NCBI GenBank assembly: GCA_001534745.1
Contig: CP013997.1
Coordinates: 2,542,001 to 2,606,000 of the forward strand
Direction: 5' to 3'
Source: Pseudomonas monteilii
GTDB lineage: Bacteria > Pseudomonadota > Gammaproteobacteria > Pseudomonadales > Pseudomonadaceae
Length of the DNA: 64,000 nt
Below the pieces are notes generated by a model. That model searched no databases. It saw only the letters and a list, made by a program, of their open reading frames with translations, and was not told the origin of the DNA. Of this stretch, positions 17,611 through 26,200 are shown in pieces. The position numbers and the translations under genes are program-made. Numbering within the stretch: the first letter of the stretch is position 1; each line of letters begins with the position of its first letter.

Positions 17611-17629
17611 TGGAATACCATAATATGAT
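17611..17629 (+). promoter_or_regulatory. Candidate operator and -10 upstream of the ABC operon
   Basis: TGGAATACCA (17611-17620) followed by TATGAT (17624-17629), about 140 bp before the binding-protein gene. It differs by one base from the palindrome at 16395-16404 upstream of ribBA, suggesting a shared regulator. Confidence 0.42.
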
Positions 17630-17770
17630 ATCCCGTAGACCTTGAAAGCTCAGGCCGTCGAGCCCGCGTCCACCACGGCCCTGCACCACTTTGTCTAGCT
17701 GCTCCCCGAATACAGGGCGAGTCACATCGGAACACTCGCCTCGAATAACAAAAGTCACGAGGGTGTAACC

Positions 17771-18796
17771 ATGCTGTTGAGCAAACGTGTAAGCGCAGTG
17801 CTGTCCGCCAGCCTGCTGACCCTGGCATGCCAGGCTGCGGTCGCCGCCGAAAGCGTCAATTTCGTCAGCTGGGGTGGCACCACCCAGGACGCGCAGAAAG
17901 AAGCCTGGGCCATGCCCTTCACCCAGCAGACCGAGATCAAGGTCGTCCAGGACGGTCCGACCGACTACGGCAAGCTCAAGGCCATGGTCGAAAGCGGCAA
18001 CGTGCAGTGGGACGTGGTCGACGTCGAAGCCGATTTCGCCCTGCGTGCCGCCAGCGAAGGCCTGCTCGAGCCGCTGGACTTCAACACCATCAAGCGCGAC
18101 CGCATCGATCCGCGCTTCGTCTCCGACCATGGTGTCGGCTCGTTCTTCTTCTCCTTCGTGCTCGGCTACAACGAAGGCAAGCTGGGCGCCAGCAAGCCGG
18201 TCGACTGGTCGGCCCTGTTCGACACCAAGACCTACCCTGGCAAGCGCGCCCTGTACAAGTGGCCGAGCCCTGGCGTGCTCGAACTGGCCCTGTTGGCCGA
18301 CGGTGTGCCGGCCGACAAGCTCTACCCGCTGGACCTGGACCGTGCCTTCAAGAAGCTCGACACCATCAAGAAGGACATCGTCTGGTGGGGCGGCGGTGCA
18401 CAGTCCCAGCAGTTGCTGGCCTCGGGTGAAGCGTCAATCGGGCAGTTCTGGAACGGCCGTGTGTATGCCCTGCAGCAGGACGGCGCGCCAGTCGGTGTGA
18501 GCTGGAAGCAGAACCTGGTCATGGCCGACTTCCTGGTCGTGCCCAAGGGCGCCAAGAACAAGGACGCCGCCATGAAGTTCCTGGCCCACGCCAGCGGTGC
18601 CGAGGGCCAGGCCGAGTTCGCCAACCTGACCGCCTACGCCCCGGTCAACCTGGACAGCGTCGACAAGCTCAAGCCGGAGCTGGCGCCCAACCTGCCGACC
18701 GCCCACGTCAGTGACCAGATCACCCTGGACTTCGCCTACTGGGCCAAGAACGGCCAGGCCATCGCCGCCCGCTGGAACGAGTGGCTGGTCAAATGA
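17771..18796 (+). CDS. ABC transporter periplasmic substrate-binding protein (PotD-like)
   Basis: 341-residue periplasmic protein with a signal peptide ending near residue 25 (ACQAAVAA). The mature N-terminus SVNFVSWGGTTQDAQ and the motif DVVDVEADFALRAASEGLLEPLD belong to the spermidine/putrescine-type binding-protein class. Its ligand cannot be read from sequence; the class also binds other amines and organic acids. First gene of a four-gene importer operon; its stop overlaps the next start (ATGA). Confidence 0.88.
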   Translation: MLLSKRVSAVLSASLLTLACQAAVAAESVNFVSWGGTTQDAQKEAWAMPFTQQTEIKVVQDGPTDYGKLKAMVESGNVQWDVVDVEADFALRAASEGLLEPLDFNTIKRDRIDPRFVSDHGVGSFFFSFVLGYNEGKLGASKPVDWSALFDTKTYPGKRALYKWPSPGVLELALLADGVPADKLYPLDLDRAFKKLDTIKKDIVWWGGGAQSQQLLASGEASIGQFWNGRVYALQQDGAPVGVSWKQNLVMADFLVVPKGAKNKDAAMKFLAHASGAEGQAEFANLTAYAPVNLDSVDKLKPELAPNLPTAHVSDQITLDFAYWAKNGQAIAARWNEWLVK

Positions 18797-19707
18797 AAGT
18801 CGCCATCAATGCCTTGCAGAGCGCGCCGGGGGCCGACCCCGGTACCGCGCCGCCGGCGGCCTCGCGCCGCCCGCCCCTGGGCCAGCGCTGGCGCGGCAGC
18901 CGCAACCTGCTGCCGGCCCTGCTGTTTCTCGGCCTGTTCTTCTTCGCGCCGCTGATCGGCCTGCTGCTGCGCGGCGTGCTGGAGCCGGTGCCGGGCCTGG
19001 GCAACTACGAGCAGCTGTTCGCCAACTCGGCCTACGCACGGGTGCTGTTCAACACCTTCTCGGTGGCCGGTCTGGTGACGGTGATCAGCGTGCTGCTGGG
19101 CTTTCCCCTGGCCTGGGCCATCACCCTAGTCCCCAAGGGCTGGGGCCGCTGGCTGCTGAACATCGTCCTGCTGTCGATGTGGACCAGCCTGCTGGCGCGC
19201 ACCTACTCCTGGCTGGTGCTGCTGCAGGCCTCGGGGGTGATCAACAAGGCCTTGATGGCCCTGGGCATCATCGATGCCCCGCTGGAGATGGTGCACAACC
19301 TCACGGGGGTGGTGATCGGCATGAGCTACATCATGATCCCGTTCATCGTGCTGCCCTTGCAGGCGACCATGCACGCCATCGACCCGATGGTGCTGCAGGC
19401 CGGCTCGATCTGCGGCGCCAGCCCGTGGACCAACTTCTTCCGGGTGTTCCTGCCGCTGTGCCGGTCGGGGCTGTTCTCCGGAGCGCTGATGGTCTTCGTG
19501 ATGTCGCTGGGTTACTACGTGACCCCGGCGCTGCTCGGCGGTGCACAGAACATGATGCTGCCCGAATTCATCATCCAGCAGGTCCAGTCGTTCCTCAACT
19601 GGGGCCTGGCCAGCGCGGCGGCTGCCTTGCTGGTGCTGATCACCCTGGTGCTGTTCTTCTTCTTCCTGAAGCTGCAACCGGAGTCCCCGGTCGGCAACGC
19701 GAGGTAA
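18793..19707 (+). CDS. ABC transporter permease (PotB-like)
   Basis: 304-residue inner-membrane permease starting at ATG 18793, overlapping the previous stop codon. It has about six helices and the EAA-type cytoplasmic loop (LQAGSICGASPWTNFFRVFLP). The N-terminus has a Pro/Arg-rich cytoplasmic lead of about 35 residues. Partner of the PotC-like permease 6 bp downstream. Confidence 0.88.
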   Translation: MKVAINALQSAPGADPGTAPPAASRRPPLGQRWRGSRNLLPALLFLGLFFFAPLIGLLLRGVLEPVPGLGNYEQLFANSAYARVLFNTFSVAGLVTVISVLLGFPLAWAITLVPKGWGRWLLNIVLLSMWTSLLARTYSWLVLLQASGVINKALMALGIIDAPLEMVHNLTGVVIGMSYIMIPFIVLPLQATMHAIDPMVLQAGSICGASPWTNFFRVFLPLCRSGLFSGALMVFVMSLGYYVTPALLGGAQNMMLPEFIIQQVQSFLNWGLASAAAALLVLITLVLFFFFLKLQPESPVGNAR

Positions 19708-19713
19708 GCCATC

Positions 19714-20523
19714 ATGCTGTTGTCCCCCAATGCCATGGGCCGCCCCTTGCGGGTGGGCCTGTATGCCACCACGGGCCTGATCGCGGCGTTCCTGCTGCTG
19801 CCGATCCTGTTCATCGTGCTGCTGTCGTTCGGCTCCTCGCAGTGGCTGGTCTTCCCGCCGCCTGGCTGGACGCTCAAATGGTACGGCCAGTTCTTCTCCA
19901 ACCCTGAGTGGATGGACGCGGCCCTGGCCAGCCTGAAAGTGGCAGTGCTTACCACGGTCTGCGCGGTGCTGCTCGGCCTGCCGACGGCGTTCGCCCTGGT
20001 GCGCGGGCGCTTCCCGGGTCGCGAGATGCTCTATGGCCTGTTCACCCTGCCGATGATCGTGCCGCTGGTGATCATCGCCGTGGCGGTCTACGCGCTGTTC
20101 CTCAAGCTCGGCTACACCGGCACGCTGTTCTCGTTCGTGGTCAGTCATGTGATCGTCGCCCTGCCGTTCACCATCATCTCGATCATCAACTCGCTCAAGC
20201 TGTTCGACCAGTCGATCGAGGATGCCGCGGTGATCTGCGGCGCCTCGCGGGTGCAGGCGATCGTCAAGGTGACCTTCCCGGCGATTCGCCCCGGGATGAT
20301 CGCCGGTGCGCTGTTCGCCTTCCTGGTCTCATGGGACGAGGTGGTGCTCAGCGTGATGATGGCCAGCCCCAACCTGCAGACCCTGCCCGTGAAGATGTGG
20401 ACCACCCTGCGCCAGGACCTGACCCCGGTGATCGCCGTCGCCTCGACGCTGCTGATCGGCCTGTCGGTCCTGGTCATGGTCATCGCCGCTGCCTTGCGTC
20501 GGCGCAACGAAGTCAGCGCCTGA
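19714..20523 (+). CDS. ABC transporter permease (PotC-like)
   Basis: 269-residue inner-membrane permease with about six helices and the EAA loop EDAAVICGASRVQAIVKVTFP. The start ATG 19714 is 6 bp after the previous gene. Together with the preceding permease it forms the heterodimeric channel of a polyamine-type importer. Confidence 0.9.
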   Translation: MLLSPNAMGRPLRVGLYATTGLIAAFLLLPILFIVLLSFGSSQWLVFPPPGWTLKWYGQFFSNPEWMDAALASLKVAVLTTVCAVLLGLPTAFALVRGRFPGREMLYGLFTLPMIVPLVIIAVAVYALFLKLGYTGTLFSFVVSHVIVALPFTIISIINSLKLFDQSIEDAAVICGASRVQAIVKVTFPAIRPGMIAGALFAFLVSWDEVVLSVMMASPNLQTLPVKMWTTLRQDLTPVIAVASTLLIGLSVLVMVIAAALRRRNEVSA

Positions 20524-20542
20524 GCGCCCGGAGACAATAACA

Positions 20543-21691
20543 ATGAGTGCAGTCCGCGACCCATCCGCGCAGCCCAAGACCCTGGTCAGCCTGCGCAACC
20601 TGAACAAGCACTACGGCGACTTCACCGCCGTGGACAACCTCGACCTGGAGATCCAGGACGGCGAGTTCCTGACCTTCCTCGGCTCCAGCGGCTCGGGCAA
20701 GTCCACCACGCTGTCGATGCTGGCCGGCTTCGAGACGCCCAGCAGCGGCGAGATCCTGGTCGAAGGCCAGTCACTGGTGAAGGTGCCGCCGCACAAGCGT
20801 GACATCGGCATGGTGTTCCAGCGCTATTCGCTGTTCCCGCACCTGTCGGTACGCGACAACATCGCCTTCCCCCTGGCGATCCGCAAGCTGGGCGCCAGCG
20901 AGACGGCCAAGCGGGTCGACGCCATGCTCAAGCTGGTGCAACTGGACAGCTTCGCCCACCGCCGCCCGGCCCAGCTGTCGGGCGGCCAGCAGCAACGGGT
21001 GGCGATCGCCCGGGCACTGGTGTACGAGCCACGCATCCTGCTGATGGACGAACCCCTGGGCGCACTGGACAAGAAGCTGCGCGAGGACTTGCAGGACGAG
21101 CTGCGTCAGCTGCACCGGCGCCTGGGTATCACCATCGTCTACGTGACCCATGACCAGGAAGAAGCCATGCGCCTGTCCCAGCGCATCGCGATCTTCAGCC
21201 ACGGCAAGATCGTCGGGCTGGGCAGCGGCTACGACCTGTACCAGAACCCGCCGAATGCTTTCGTCGCCTCGTTCCTGGGCAACTCCAACTTCCTCAAAAT
21301 CACCACCCAGGGCGAAGGCGCGGGCAGCTTCGAGGGCCAGCCGCTGGCGATGCGCCTGACGCCGGGCCTGGCGTCCGGTCAGGAGGCACTGGTGATGGTG
21401 CGGCCGGAAAAGGCCCTGGCGCTGAGCGACGAACAGGCTCGCCGCGAGCCCTTGCCCGGTGGCTGGAACGAGGTACAGGCCAAGGTGACGGAGGTGCTGT
21501 TCCTGGGCGAGAGCCAGACCTGCCATGTGGTCACGGCCGGAGGGACGGAACTGACGGTCAAGGCCCTGTCCGCGGCGGGCATGCCCATGAAGCCGGGCGA
21601 CACGGTCAAGGTGCGCTGGGCCGTGGCCGATGCCTGCGTGTACACGCAGTGGTCGCCCAGCGACCTGAGCAAGTCCGCCGGCGCGCACTGA
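20543..21691 (+). CDS. ABC transporter ATP-binding protein (PotA-like)
   Basis: 382-residue cytoplasmic ATPase. Walker [11 protein letters not shown]-loop, signature [15 protein letters not shown], Walker [13 protein letters not shown] and the switch His ([10 protein letters not shown]) are all present. A C-terminal TOBE domain (about 280-375) is typical of the PotA/MalK class. It energises the importer encoded by the three genes before it and ends the operon. Confidence 0.92.
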   Translation: MSAVRDPSAQPKTLVSLRNLNKHYGDFTAVDNLDLEIQDGEFLTFLGSSGSGKSTTLSMLAGFETPSSGEILVEGQSLVKVPPHKRDIGMVFQRYSLFPHLSVRDNIAFPLAIRKLGASETAKRVDAMLKLVQLDSFAHRRPAQLSGGQQQRVAIARALVYEPRILLMDEPLGALDKKLREDLQDELRQLHRRLGITIVYVTHDQEEAMRLSQRIAIFSHGKIVGLGSGYDLYQNPPNAFVASFLGNSNFLKITTQGEGAGSFEGQPLAMRLTPGLASGQEALVMVRPEKALALSDEQARREPLPGGWNEVQAKVTEVLFLGESQTCHVVTAGGTELTVKALSAAGMPMKPGDTVKVRWAVADACVYTQWSPSDLSKSAGAH

Positions 21692-21703
21692 CGCCGGCGT
21701 CTG

Positions 21704-21728
21704 GCGCGTGCCCGTCGGTGGCACGCGC
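21704..21728. terminator. Hairpin between ABC operon and yebC gene
   Basis: Perfect 9-bp stem GCGCGTGCC (21704-21712) / GGCACGCGC (21720-21728) in the 80-bp gap between two convergent genes. There is no T-run, so termination is inferred from position and stem strength. Confidence 0.45.
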
Positions 21729-21771
21729 ACGGGGACGGGTCAGGACTTGGCCTGCCCCACCCCGCTGTCGA

Positions 21772-22485
21772 TCACTCGGTCAGACCGACGTAGACGTTCT
21801 GCACGTCATCGTGGTGGTCGATGGCCTCGAGGAACGCTTCGACCTCGGCCAGGGCCTCGGCGCTGAGGCTGGCGGCGCTGACTGGGTTCTTCGGCGTGTA
21901 GCCGATCTTCGCCGAAGTCACGGTGAAGCCGTGTTCGGGCAATGCCTTCTGGACCGCATCGAGGTCGGTGGTGTCGGTGATGAACAGCGTCGAGCCTTCC
22001 TCTTCACCCGCTTCGAAATCCTGGGCACCGGCCTCGATCGCCGCCATTTCCGGGTCGGCGTCCGGGCTGTCCGGGGTGGCTTCGAGCAAGCCGACGTGGT
22101 TGAAATCCCAGGCGACCGAACCGCTGGCGCCAAGCTGGCCCTTGCGGAAGGCCACGCGGATCTCGGCCACGGTGCGGTTGACGTTGTCGGTCAGGCATTC
22201 GACGATCAGCGGCACGCGGTGGGGCGCGAAACCTTCGTAGGTGACTGCGGTGTACTGCACGGTGTCACCGTCCAGCCCGGCCCCTTTGCGGATGGCGCGC
22301 TCCAAGGTCTCGCGGGTCATCGAGGCCTTCTTGGCCTGCTCCACGGCCAGGCGCAGGCGCGGGTTCATGTCCGGGTCGGCGCCATTCTTGGCGGCGATCT
22401 GAATTTCCTTGGCCAGCTTGCCCATGATCTTGCCCTTGGCATTGGCTGCGGCTTCTTTATGTTTGGCTTTCCACTGTGCGCCCAT
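21772..22485 (-). CDS. yebC: YebC/TACO1 family protein
   Basis: 237-residue three-domain protein with the family N-terminus ([19 protein letters not shown], slightly variant), [17 protein letters not shown], and the later motifs [36 protein letters not shown] and [13 protein letters not shown]. Members were long called transcriptional regulators (PmpR) and are now also linked to translation of polyproline stretches. It lies apart from ruvC, so this may be the second Pseudomonas paralogue. Confidence 0.9.
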   Translation of the reverse strand: MGAQWKAKHKEAAANAKGKIMGKLAKEIQIAAKNGADPDMNPRLRLAVEQAKKASMTRETLERAIRKGAGLDGDTVQYTAVTYEGFAPHRVPLIVECLTDNVNRTVAEIRVAFRKGQLGASGSVAWDFNHVGLLEATPDSPDADPEMAAIEAGAQDFEAGEEEGSTLFITDTTDLDAVQKALPEHGFTVTSAKIGYTPKNPVSAASLSAEALAEVEAFLEAIDHHDDVQNVYVGLTE

Positions 22486-22615
22486 GTCGACTCTCTCAGG
22501 TTCAACGGCCGGTTCAGGAAGCGACCGGCAAAAGGATGCAGTTTATACGCCGTTGCTGAAGGATCGACAAGAAAGGCCGGGATCGAAAAGCCGCACTACC
22601 CGGCATGGGCAGCGT

Positions 22616-25162
22616 TCAGCGCACGCTTCGCTGCGCCTGCATCAAGCGCACCAGCACGTCGTTCTCGACCGGCCGACTCAACAGGTACCCTTGCACCTCG
22701 TGGCAGTGATCTTCCGCCAGCAGCGCCAGCTGTTCAGGCGTTTCCACGCCTTCGGCGGTGACGGTCATGCCCATGGCATTGCCCAGGTTGATGATCGCCT
22801 GCACCACGCAGCGGTCGCTGGCGCTCTTGCCGAGCGCCTGGGTGAAGCGCTTGTCGATCTTGATGCCGTCGAAAGGATAGGTGCGCAGGTAGCCCAAGGA
22901 CGAGTAGCCGGTACCGAAGTCGTCCATGTTCAAGCGTACCCCCAGCTCCTTGAGCGCCTGCATGGTGTGGAGCGCGCCTTCGACGTCGTTGAGCATCACG
23001 TTCTCGGTGATCTCCAGCTCCAGCCGGCGCGCCGGCAGCCCCGTGGCCATGAGCACGTCGTGCACATCGCGCACCACGTCACTGCGGCTGAACTGTGCAG
23101 GCGACAGGTTCACCGACACCGTGACTTCGAGTGGCCAGGCACGGGCGCGTTCGCAGGCCTCACGCATCACCCAGTTGCCCAGCAGCACGATCAGGTCGGA
23201 TTCCTCGGCCAGGGGTATGAACGCATCCGGCGCTTGCAGACCGCGCACCGGGTGCTGCCAGCGCACCAGCGCCTCGACCGCCTCGAGCGTGACGCCGTCC
23301 ACACGAAAGCGTGGCTGGTAATGCAGGCGCAGCTCACCGTGGGCGATCCCGTCGCGCAGCTCCTGTTGCAGCAGACGCTTGTCCAGCAAGGCCGTGCTCA
23401 TGGCACCGGAGAAATAGCGCCAGGTGTTGTGGCCTTCGCGCTTGGCGGTGTCCAGGGCGATGTCGGCATAACGCAGCAGCTCCAGGGGCGTGCCGCCCTG
23501 CTCGCTCGACAGCGCCACCCCCAGGCTGGCCCCGACCTGCACGGTGCGTCCCTCGAACAGGATCGGCTGGCGCACCCTGTCGATGATCCGGGTGCAGAAG
23601 CGATCCAGTTCGGGCCGCTGGCCTGGCTTGACCAGCACGATGACGAACTCGTCACCGTCGAGCCGGGCAATGAGATCGCCGTCGCGCGTCGTCTGCATCA
23701 GTCGCTCGGTCACCTCCAGCAGCACGGCATCGCCGGCGGGATGGCCAATGCCTTCGTTGATGAGCTTGAACTGCTCCAGGTCCAGCATCACCACCGCCAA
23801 CTCGGGCGGTTCGTCGTGCGCCAGGTGCTCGAGGTGACGGTACAGCTTGTTACGGTTGGGCAGGTTGGTCAGGGCGTCGTGCAGGGACAGGTGCTGGATC
23901 TGCGCGTGGGCCGCGACTTCATCAGTGATGTCCGTGGTCGTGCCCCGGAACCCCTGGCACTGATCGGTGGCGGGAATGGCCCGCGCCGAGATACGACAGA
24001 TGCGCTGTGCGCCCGAATGGTCGCGGTAGCCGCAACGCAACACGCCAGGCTCGCCGGAACTGCCCAGCTCGCGCAGCCAGATGGCCAGTTCGCCCGTGTT
24101 GCAGTCGAGCAGCTCGGTGATCGGTCTGCCCAACCAATGAGCCGTGTCCAGCCCGGTCAATTCGGTGAAGCGGTTGGACAGGTAGATCAGCCGCAGGCTC
24201 GGGTCGGTCTCCCAGATCCAGTCGGAAGCGGACTCGGCGATGGCCTTGAAGCGCGCCTCGCTGGTTTCCAGGGCGGCCTTCGACGCCGCCAGCCGCTGCT
24301 GGCCGCGATCGATGCTGGCACTGACGCGCAGGGCATACCGACCCAGCACGGCGAGGATCAGGGCGATCAGCAGGATCGCCAGGATCAGGGGGATGCCGAC
24401 GGCATGCACGAGCGCCTGGCCGGGTTGGGCGACCTGCCAGGTCAGCCAGTGCCCGCTACCGGGCAACGGCAGCCTGTCGGCAGCCGAGCCTTCCGGCGCC
24501 TGGCTCGACAACGACACGCCCTCCAGCCCCGCAGAACGACCGAGCGTGGCCAGCAGGTCATCGTCCAGGACACGGATGAAGGTCAGCACGGCACTGGCCG
24601 GCGGCAGTGCGGCGGTCGAGGCTGGCGGGCTGATCACCGAGGCGGTGAACAAGGCAGGGCGTCCTTCGTACAGCAGGTAGCCCGTGGCAGCCTCCTCCTG
24701 CAGCGCTGCCCGACGGGCCGCTGCCAGGATCGTCGGCGCCTGGGCGCTGCGTCGAGACAGGCTGTCATTGCTCAGCCGCCCTTCGACCACGGCGTAGCGC
24801 GTCCCCGCATCGTCCAGCACGTACACCCCTTCGTAGCCGTCTTCGCTGAAGAGCGTGGTGCCGATGTTGTCTTCGCCGAAGGCCCAGCGTGTGTCCACGG
24901 TGCGGGACAGATGGTCGTAGGCCGCCTGCCAGACGGCGTGGCCTGTGACATAGGCGCGTTCGGCTTTTTCCAGCTGGGTCAGTGTCGACTCGGCATGGAA
25001 GCGGCTGACCTGGACCTCGCGTTCGTCCAACGAACCGGCGAGGCGATACAGCGAGGTCAGCACGACCACCAGCATCACGATCAACAGACCGGAAAACGCC
25101 AGCATCAGCCGGCGTATCAGCTGGTTGCGAGTGGACAGGCCCTTGTCACGGATACGATCCAT
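22616..25162 (-). CDS. CHASE4-PAS-GGDEF-EAL c-di-GMP signalling protein
   Basis: 848-residue inner-membrane protein starting at the ATG at 25160-25162; the frame is open much further upstream but only antisense to the SDR gene. Membrane helices lie near 19-41 and 245-275 and enclose a CHASE4-like periplasmic sensor. A PAS domain follows near 300-400 (SDWIWETDPSLRLIYLSNRF), then GGDEF near residue 502, degenerate at its first Gly (RLDGDEF). The EAL domain keeps EALVRW, NLSPAQF, EITENV, DDFGTGYSS, IKIDKRF and AEGVET. The likely net activity is c-di-GMP hydrolysis. Confidence 0.88.
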   Translation of the reverse strand: MDRIRDKGLSTRNQLIRRLMLAFSGLLIVMLVVVLTSLYRLAGSLDEREVQVSRFHAESTLTQLEKAERAYVTGHAVWQAAYDHLSRTVDTRWAFGEDNIGTTLFSEDGYEGVYVLDDAGTRYAVVEGRLSNDSLSRRSAQAPTILAAARRAALQEEAATGYLLYEGRPALFTASVISPPASTAALPPASAVLTFIRVLDDDLLATLGRSAGLEGVSLSSQAPEGSAADRLPLPGSGHWLTWQVAQPGQALVHAVGIPLILAILLIALILAVLGRYALRVSASIDRGQQRLAASKAALETSEARFKAIAESASDWIWETDPSLRLIYLSNRFTELTGLDTAHWLGRPITELLDCNTGELAIWLRELGSSGEPGVLRCGYRDHSGAQRICRISARAIPATDQCQGFRGTTTDITDEVAAHAQIQHLSLHDALTNLPNRNKLYRHLEHLAHDEPPELAVVMLDLEQFKLINEGIGHPAGDAVLLEVTERLMQTTRDGDLIARLDGDEFVIVLVKPGQRPELDRFCTRIIDRVRQPILFEGRTVQVGASLGVALSSEQGGTPLELLRYADIALDTAKREGHNTWRYFSGAMSTALLDKRLLQQELRDGIAHGELRLHYQPRFRVDGVTLEAVEALVRWQHPVRGLQAPDAFIPLAEESDLIVLLGNWVMREACERARAWPLEVTVSVNLSPAQFSRSDVVRDVHDVLMATGLPARRLELEITENVMLNDVEGALHTMQALKELGVRLNMDDFGTGYSSLGYLRTYPFDGIKIDKRFTQALGKSASDRCVVQAIINLGNAMGMTVTAEGVETPEQLALLAEDHCHEVQGYLLSRPVENDVLVRLMQAQRSVR

Positions 25163-25309
25163 TCGATTTTTCGTCTCGCCTCGGCGTATGCACCATAGAC
25201 CCCCTGCGGGCTGGTGTGATCGTAGCAGATGACGACCGGGCACGGGCCCTTGGGTGGCTATCGTCGGACGCACGTCTAGACTCTGGGCGACATCCACAAG
25301 GAGACACCC

Positions 25310-26077
25310 ATGCCCAGAACCACGCTGTTCGACCTGGAGGGCAAGATCGCCCTGGTGTCCGGGGCCAGCCGCGGCATCGGCGAGGCCATCGCCCGTCTGC
25401 TGGCGGACCAGGGCGCCGAGGTCATCGTGTCCAGCCGGCACCTGGACGCCTGCCGACAGGTCGCCGAGGCCATCGTCGCCGCCGGTGGTCGCGCCACGGC
25501 GATGGCCTGCCACATCGGCGACCCCGAGCAGATTCGCCAAGTGATGACCCAGGTGCGCGAGCGTTTCGGTCGGCTCGACATCCTGGTCAACAATGCGGCC
25601 ACCAACCCGCAGATGTGCCATGTGCTGGACACCGACCTCGGCGCGTTCCAGAAGACCGTGGACGTCAACATCCGTGGGTATTTCTTCATGTCGGTGGAGG
25701 CCGGCAAGCTGATGCGCGAACACGGTGGCGGCAGCATCATCAACGTGGCCTCGATCAACGGCGTCTCGCCCGGTGCTTTCCAGGGCGTCTACTCCATGAC
25801 CAAGGCGGCGGTGATCAACATGACCAAGGTCTTCGCCAACGAGTGCGCAGGATTGGGCATCCGGTGCAATGCATTGCTGCCGGGCCTCACCGACACCCGC
25901 TTCGCATCGGCACTGGTCAATACGCCGGCCATCCTCGACAGCGTGCTGCAGCGTGTTCCGCTCAAGCGCGTGGCCGCCCCGCGCGAGATGGCCGGCGCGG
26001 TGCTGTACCTGGCCAGCGAAGCGTCCAGCTACACCACCGGCGCAGTGCTGAACGTCGACGGCGGCTACCTGGCCTGA
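25310..26077 (+). CDS. SDR family oxidoreductase
   Basis: 255-residue NAD(P)-dependent short-chain dehydrogenase. The Rossmann motif SGASRGIGEA is near residues 16-25, LVNNAATNP follows, and the catalytic Ser (NVASING) and Tyr-x3-Lys (YSMTKAA, near 162-166) are present. The C-terminal VLNVDGGYLA is typical of the classical subfamily. The substrate is unknown. It diverges from the c-di-GMP gene and has a good AAGGAG site before ATG 25310. Confidence 0.9.
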   Translation: MPRTTLFDLEGKIALVSGASRGIGEAIARLLADQGAEVIVSSRHLDACRQVAEAIVAAGGRATAMACHIGDPEQIRQVMTQVRERFGRLDILVNNAATNPQMCHVLDTDLGAFQKTVDVNIRGYFFMSVEAGKLMREHGGGSIINVASINGVSPGAFQGVYSMTKAAVINMTKVFANECAGLGIRCNALLPGLTDTRFASALVNTPAILDSVLQRVPLKRVAAPREMAGAVLYLASEASSYTTGAVLNVDGGYLA

Positions 26078-26200
26078 GGGCCGCCTCACGGATTGTGTCG
26101 CTCGCGGCCGATCCGTTGCACTGGGTCAATGCCAGGTCGACAGCGACCCGCCACACTGTGCGGCATTGCCGGTCGCCGGTGCCTGGGATGACCCGTGTCG

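Noticed and set aside
22409..25198. 929-residue plus-strand frame over the EAL protein
   Set aside because: Antisense to recognisable PAS, GGDEF and EAL domains.
25163..26089. Upstream extension of the CHASE4-PAS-GGDEF-EAL gene to a 1157-residue protein
   Set aside because: The added part lies antisense to a clear SDR gene, is repetitive in His/Gln/Asp as antisense frames are in GC-rich DNA, and the ATG at 25160-25162 begins right at the first membrane helix.
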